Shown piece by piece: positions 4,862 through 6,412 of a stretch of 6,412 nt of DNA. The stretch comes from Verrucomicrobiales bacterium (GTDB taxonomy: Bacteria > Verrucomicrobiota > Verrucomicrobiia > Methylacidiphilales > JAAUTS01). Both the position numbers and the translations under genes were made by a program. Position 1 is the first letter of the stretch. Every line of letters begins with the position of its first letter. The notes beneath the pieces were generated by a model that saw only the letters and a program-made list of their open reading frames with translations, did no database searches and was not told the origin of the DNA. The DNA lies in contig JAITHY010000126.1 in assembly GCA_031279715.1 (NCBI GenBank), positions 1-6,412 on the forward strand. The letters are read 5' to 3'.

Positions 4862-5986
4862 TTAATAGCGGTAAGGCTTTCCGGCCTTTGACATCAGTTC
4901 GTTGTATTTGCGGAAGATGTCCACGACTTGCGCGGCGCGCGGACTTTTTTTGGCAATGGTGTTCCAAAACTCCACAGCCGCCGCCTCGACTGTCGCCCAT
5001 TCGTTATCGGGGATGGAGGTGAGCTTGAGCTTGGGGCCGTTGACGCGCAACTCGGCCTCGCCGCCCCAGTACCAGTATTGGCGGTAGTAGTGCGAGCTGT
5101 CCATCGCCAGCTTGAAGAGTGTCTGCAAGTGCGCGGGCACTTTTTCCCACGCTTTGGTGTTGGCGAAGAAGTGGCCGATCCACGCGCCGCTGATGTTGTT
5201 GGTCAGGAAATATTTCGTCCCGTCCGCCCAGCCGACGGTGTAATCCTCGGTGATGCCCGACCAGGCGACGCCGTCCAGCTCGCCGGTCTTTAGCGCCATC
5301 TGCACATCCTCGTAAGGCAGCGTCACCGGCACCACGCCGAATTTGGCGAGGAACTCTCCCGCCGTCGGGAAGGTGTAAACTTTTTTGCCCTTGAGGTCGG
5401 CCAGGCTGTTGATGGGCGTGCGCGTCGCAAAGTGGCACGGATCCCAGGCGCCCGCGCTGAGCCACGTCACGCCGCCGACCGCGTCGTAGGATTCCCGCCA
5501 GATTTTATCGAGGCCGAACTGGTGGAACAGGGTCGGGATGTCGAGGCTGTAGCGCGTGGCGAAGGGGAAGTAGCCGCCGAAGACCCTGACGTCGGCAGGC
5601 GACGCCATTGAATCGTCGTCACTCTGCACGGCGTCAATGGTGCCCTTCTGCATCGCGAGGAACAACTCGCTGGTGGGTACGAGTTGGTCCGCGTAATAGA
5701 GTTCGATGACCATCTCGCCGTTGGCGGCCTGGTTGAAGGCGTCCACGGCGGGCTTGACCACATGCTCGCCCAATGCAACGCCGGCGTAGGTTTGCAGGCG
5801 CCATTTGAGCGGCGTGTTTTTTGATGTGACGACGCTGACGCTGGCCGCGTCCTTGCTCCCGCAGCCGATGAGGGAGAGGATGCTCGGCGCCGCGGCCGCC
5901 GCGCCCGCGACGAGGCCGGCCTTTTTCAAAAAGGCGCGCCGGTTGGATTGGGTTTGGTTGTTGATCGCTGATGATGATTTGTTCAT
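4862..5986 (-). CDS. TRAP transporter substrate-binding lipoprotein (DctP family), probable ethanolamine receptor
   Basis: This is the extracytoplasmic solute receptor of the TRAP system. Residues 15-22 (NRRAFLKK) form a twin-arginine motif, followed by a hydrophobic stretch and the lipobox LIGC with Cys42, so export by Tat and lipid anchoring are likely. The mature part follows the DctP fold: KWRLQTYAG (61-69), ELYYADQLVPTSELFLAMQKG (95-115), INSLADLKGKKVYTFP (192-207), LPYEDVQMALKTGELDG (223-239). In DctP proteins the LKG segment normally continues with an arginine that holds the ligand carboxylate; here that position is Tyr204. Many aromatic residues lie in the ligand region (W181, W242, Y249, W253). 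The start at 5986 has GGAAAG six bases upstream (5998-5993) and gives 374 residues. The frame is open further upstream, but only into the divergent gene. Ethanolamine as ligand is inferred. Confidence 0.95.
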   Translation of the reverse strand: MNKSSSAINNQTQSNRRAFLKKAGLVAGAAAAAPSILSLIGCGSKDAASVSVVTSKNTPLKWRLQTYAGVALGEHVVKPAVDAFNQAANGEMVIELYYADQLVPTSELFLAMQKGTIDAVQSDDDSMASPADVRVFGGYFPFATRYSLDIPTLFHQFGLDKIWRESYDAVGGVTWLSAGAWDPCHFATRTPINSLADLKGKKVYTFPTAGEFLAKFGVVPVTLPYEDVQMALKTGELDGVAWSGITEDYTVGWADGTKYFLTNNISGAWIGHFFANTKAWEKVPAHLQTLFKLAMDSSHYYRQYWYWGGEAELRVNGPKLKLTSIPDNEWATVEAAAVEFWNTIAKKSPRAAQVVDIFRKYNELMSKAGKPYRY

Positions 5987-6080
5987 TTGTTGCTTTCCAT
6001 TGGTTAAGGTTAACGCAATGAGGGCAAGCAGAATGCATGCCAGGCGGCGGATTTGCTCAACATCAGCGGCGGTGATTGGC
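5987..6080. promoter_or_regulatory. Divergent control region between the dctP operon and the oxidoreductase gene
   Basis: These 94 bases separate two outward-facing genes and must hold the operon promoter. On the minus strand TTGAGC (6060-6055) and TGCATT (6037-6032) are 17 bases apart and could be a weak sigma-70 pair. GGCAAGCA (6023-6030) and TGCATGCC (6034-6041) form an imperfect inverted repeat, 7 of 8 bases, over the putative -10; a repressor bound there would block transcription. GTTAA, two bases, TTAAC (6003-6014) is a second small palindrome between promoter and dctP start. No promoter for the plus-strand gene is obvious. Confidence 0.45.
6026..6042. promoter_or_regulatory. 17-base motif upstream of dctP, matching one upstream of dctM
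   Basis: AAGCAGAATGCATGCCA differs from the site at 4070-4086 at one base. It overlaps the imperfect inverted repeat and the candidate -10 of the dctP promoter, the expected place for an operator. Confidence 0.4.
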
Positions 6081-6412
6081 ATGGCTCCTGCTTGTGACAA
6101 GAGCATGCACTCCGCCATTGAAATCGCGATTGTTGGCCTGGCGCGCGGGCAGGCCATCATCAATGAACTTGAAGTCAATCCCAGGCACGGCTGCAAGGTC
6201 GCCGCCGTGTGTGACGCTGACGATGGCCTGTCCATCGCCCTGGGCAACCGCCTCAATGCGCGCACATACTCGACGCTTGGGCAGGTGCTGGCCGACCCCG
6301 CGCCGGTGGTGGGTTTGTTCACGGGCGCGGCGGGACGTGCGGCGTTGCTGCGGCAAATCATCCGCGCGGGCAAGGATGTGATGACGACGCAGCCGTGTGA
6401 GATTGACGCGGC
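6081..6412 (+). CDS. Gfo/Idh/MocA-family oxidoreductase, N-terminal part (runs off the right edge)
   Basis: The frame stays open from the ATG at 6081 to the window end, giving the first 110 residues. Residues 13-22 (IEIAIVGLAR) begin a Rossmann fold, followed by VAAVCDADD (40-48) at the end of the second strand, YSTLGQVLADPAPVVGLFTG (63-82) and IIRAGKDVMTTQP (93-105). This layout is the NAD(P)-binding domain of the Gfo/Idh/MocA group, in which the last segment usually reads GKHVxxEKP. Here the catalytic-type lysine position is Gln104, so the typical dehydrogenase chemistry may be absent. The nucleotide loop also lacks the usual GxGxxG spacing. Candidate starts are GTG at 6072, ATG at 6081 with GGTGA five bases upstream, and ATG at 6105. 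The gene diverges from the ethanolamine operon; any shared function is unproven. Confidence 0.8.
   Translation, partial: MAPACDKSMHSAIEIAIVGLARGQAIINELEVNPRHGCKVAAVCDADDGLSIALGNRLNARTYSTLGQVLADPAPVVGLFTGAAGRAALLRQIIRAGKDVMTTQPCEIDA

Noticed and set aside
5987..6373. N-terminal extension of the dctP frame to 6373
   Set aside because: The extra residues have no family resemblance, overlap the divergent oxidoreductase gene on the other strand, and would bury the Tat signal peptide inside the protein.

Overview
The window carries most of an ethanolamine uptake and cleavage operon on the minus strand. It also holds the start of a divergent oxidoreductase gene at the right edge and about 460 bases of non-coding DNA at the left edge. 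The DNA is GC-rich. The EutB sequence looks like the form I know from Pseudomonadota that lack microcompartments, so a proteobacterium is likely, but I cannot place it more precisely.

Layout, read along the minus strand from right to left: a TRAP substrate-binding lipoprotein (dctP-like, 5986 to 4862), a small TRAP membrane subunit (dctQ-like, 4803 to 4144), a large TRAP permease (dctM-like, 4052 to 2727), ethanolamine ammonia-lyase large subunit (eutB, 2648 to 1239) and small subunit (eutC, 1242 to 463). eutB and eutC overlap by the four bases ATGA. On the plus strand a Gfo/Idh/MocA-type oxidoreductase starts at 6081 and runs off the right edge; its start and the dctP start share a 94-base divergent control region.

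How the genes fit together: the binding protein would capture ethanolamine in the periplasm and the Q and M subunits would import it with an ion gradient. EutBC, which uses adenosylcobalamin, would split it into acetaldehyde and ammonia. The binding protein has tyrosine where TRAP receptors for carboxylates normally have a substrate-clamping arginine. That fits a cationic, non-carboxylate ligand. No EutA reactivase, acetaldehyde dehydrogenase or microcompartment shell gene is visible.

The least expected signal is a 12-base word, CGCTGACGGTGA. It occurs five times exactly and twice more with one terminal mismatch, in both orientations. Two copies form a perfect 15-bp hairpin between dctP and dctQ, and the rest lie inside eutC, eutB and dctQ. 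This pattern resembles a DNA uptake sequence or another genome-wide short signal. Other non-coding structure includes four tandem copies of GGCGAATT, a bounded inverted repeat downstream of eutC, a 14-bp palindrome before eutB, and a near-identical 17-base motif upstream of both dctP and dctM.
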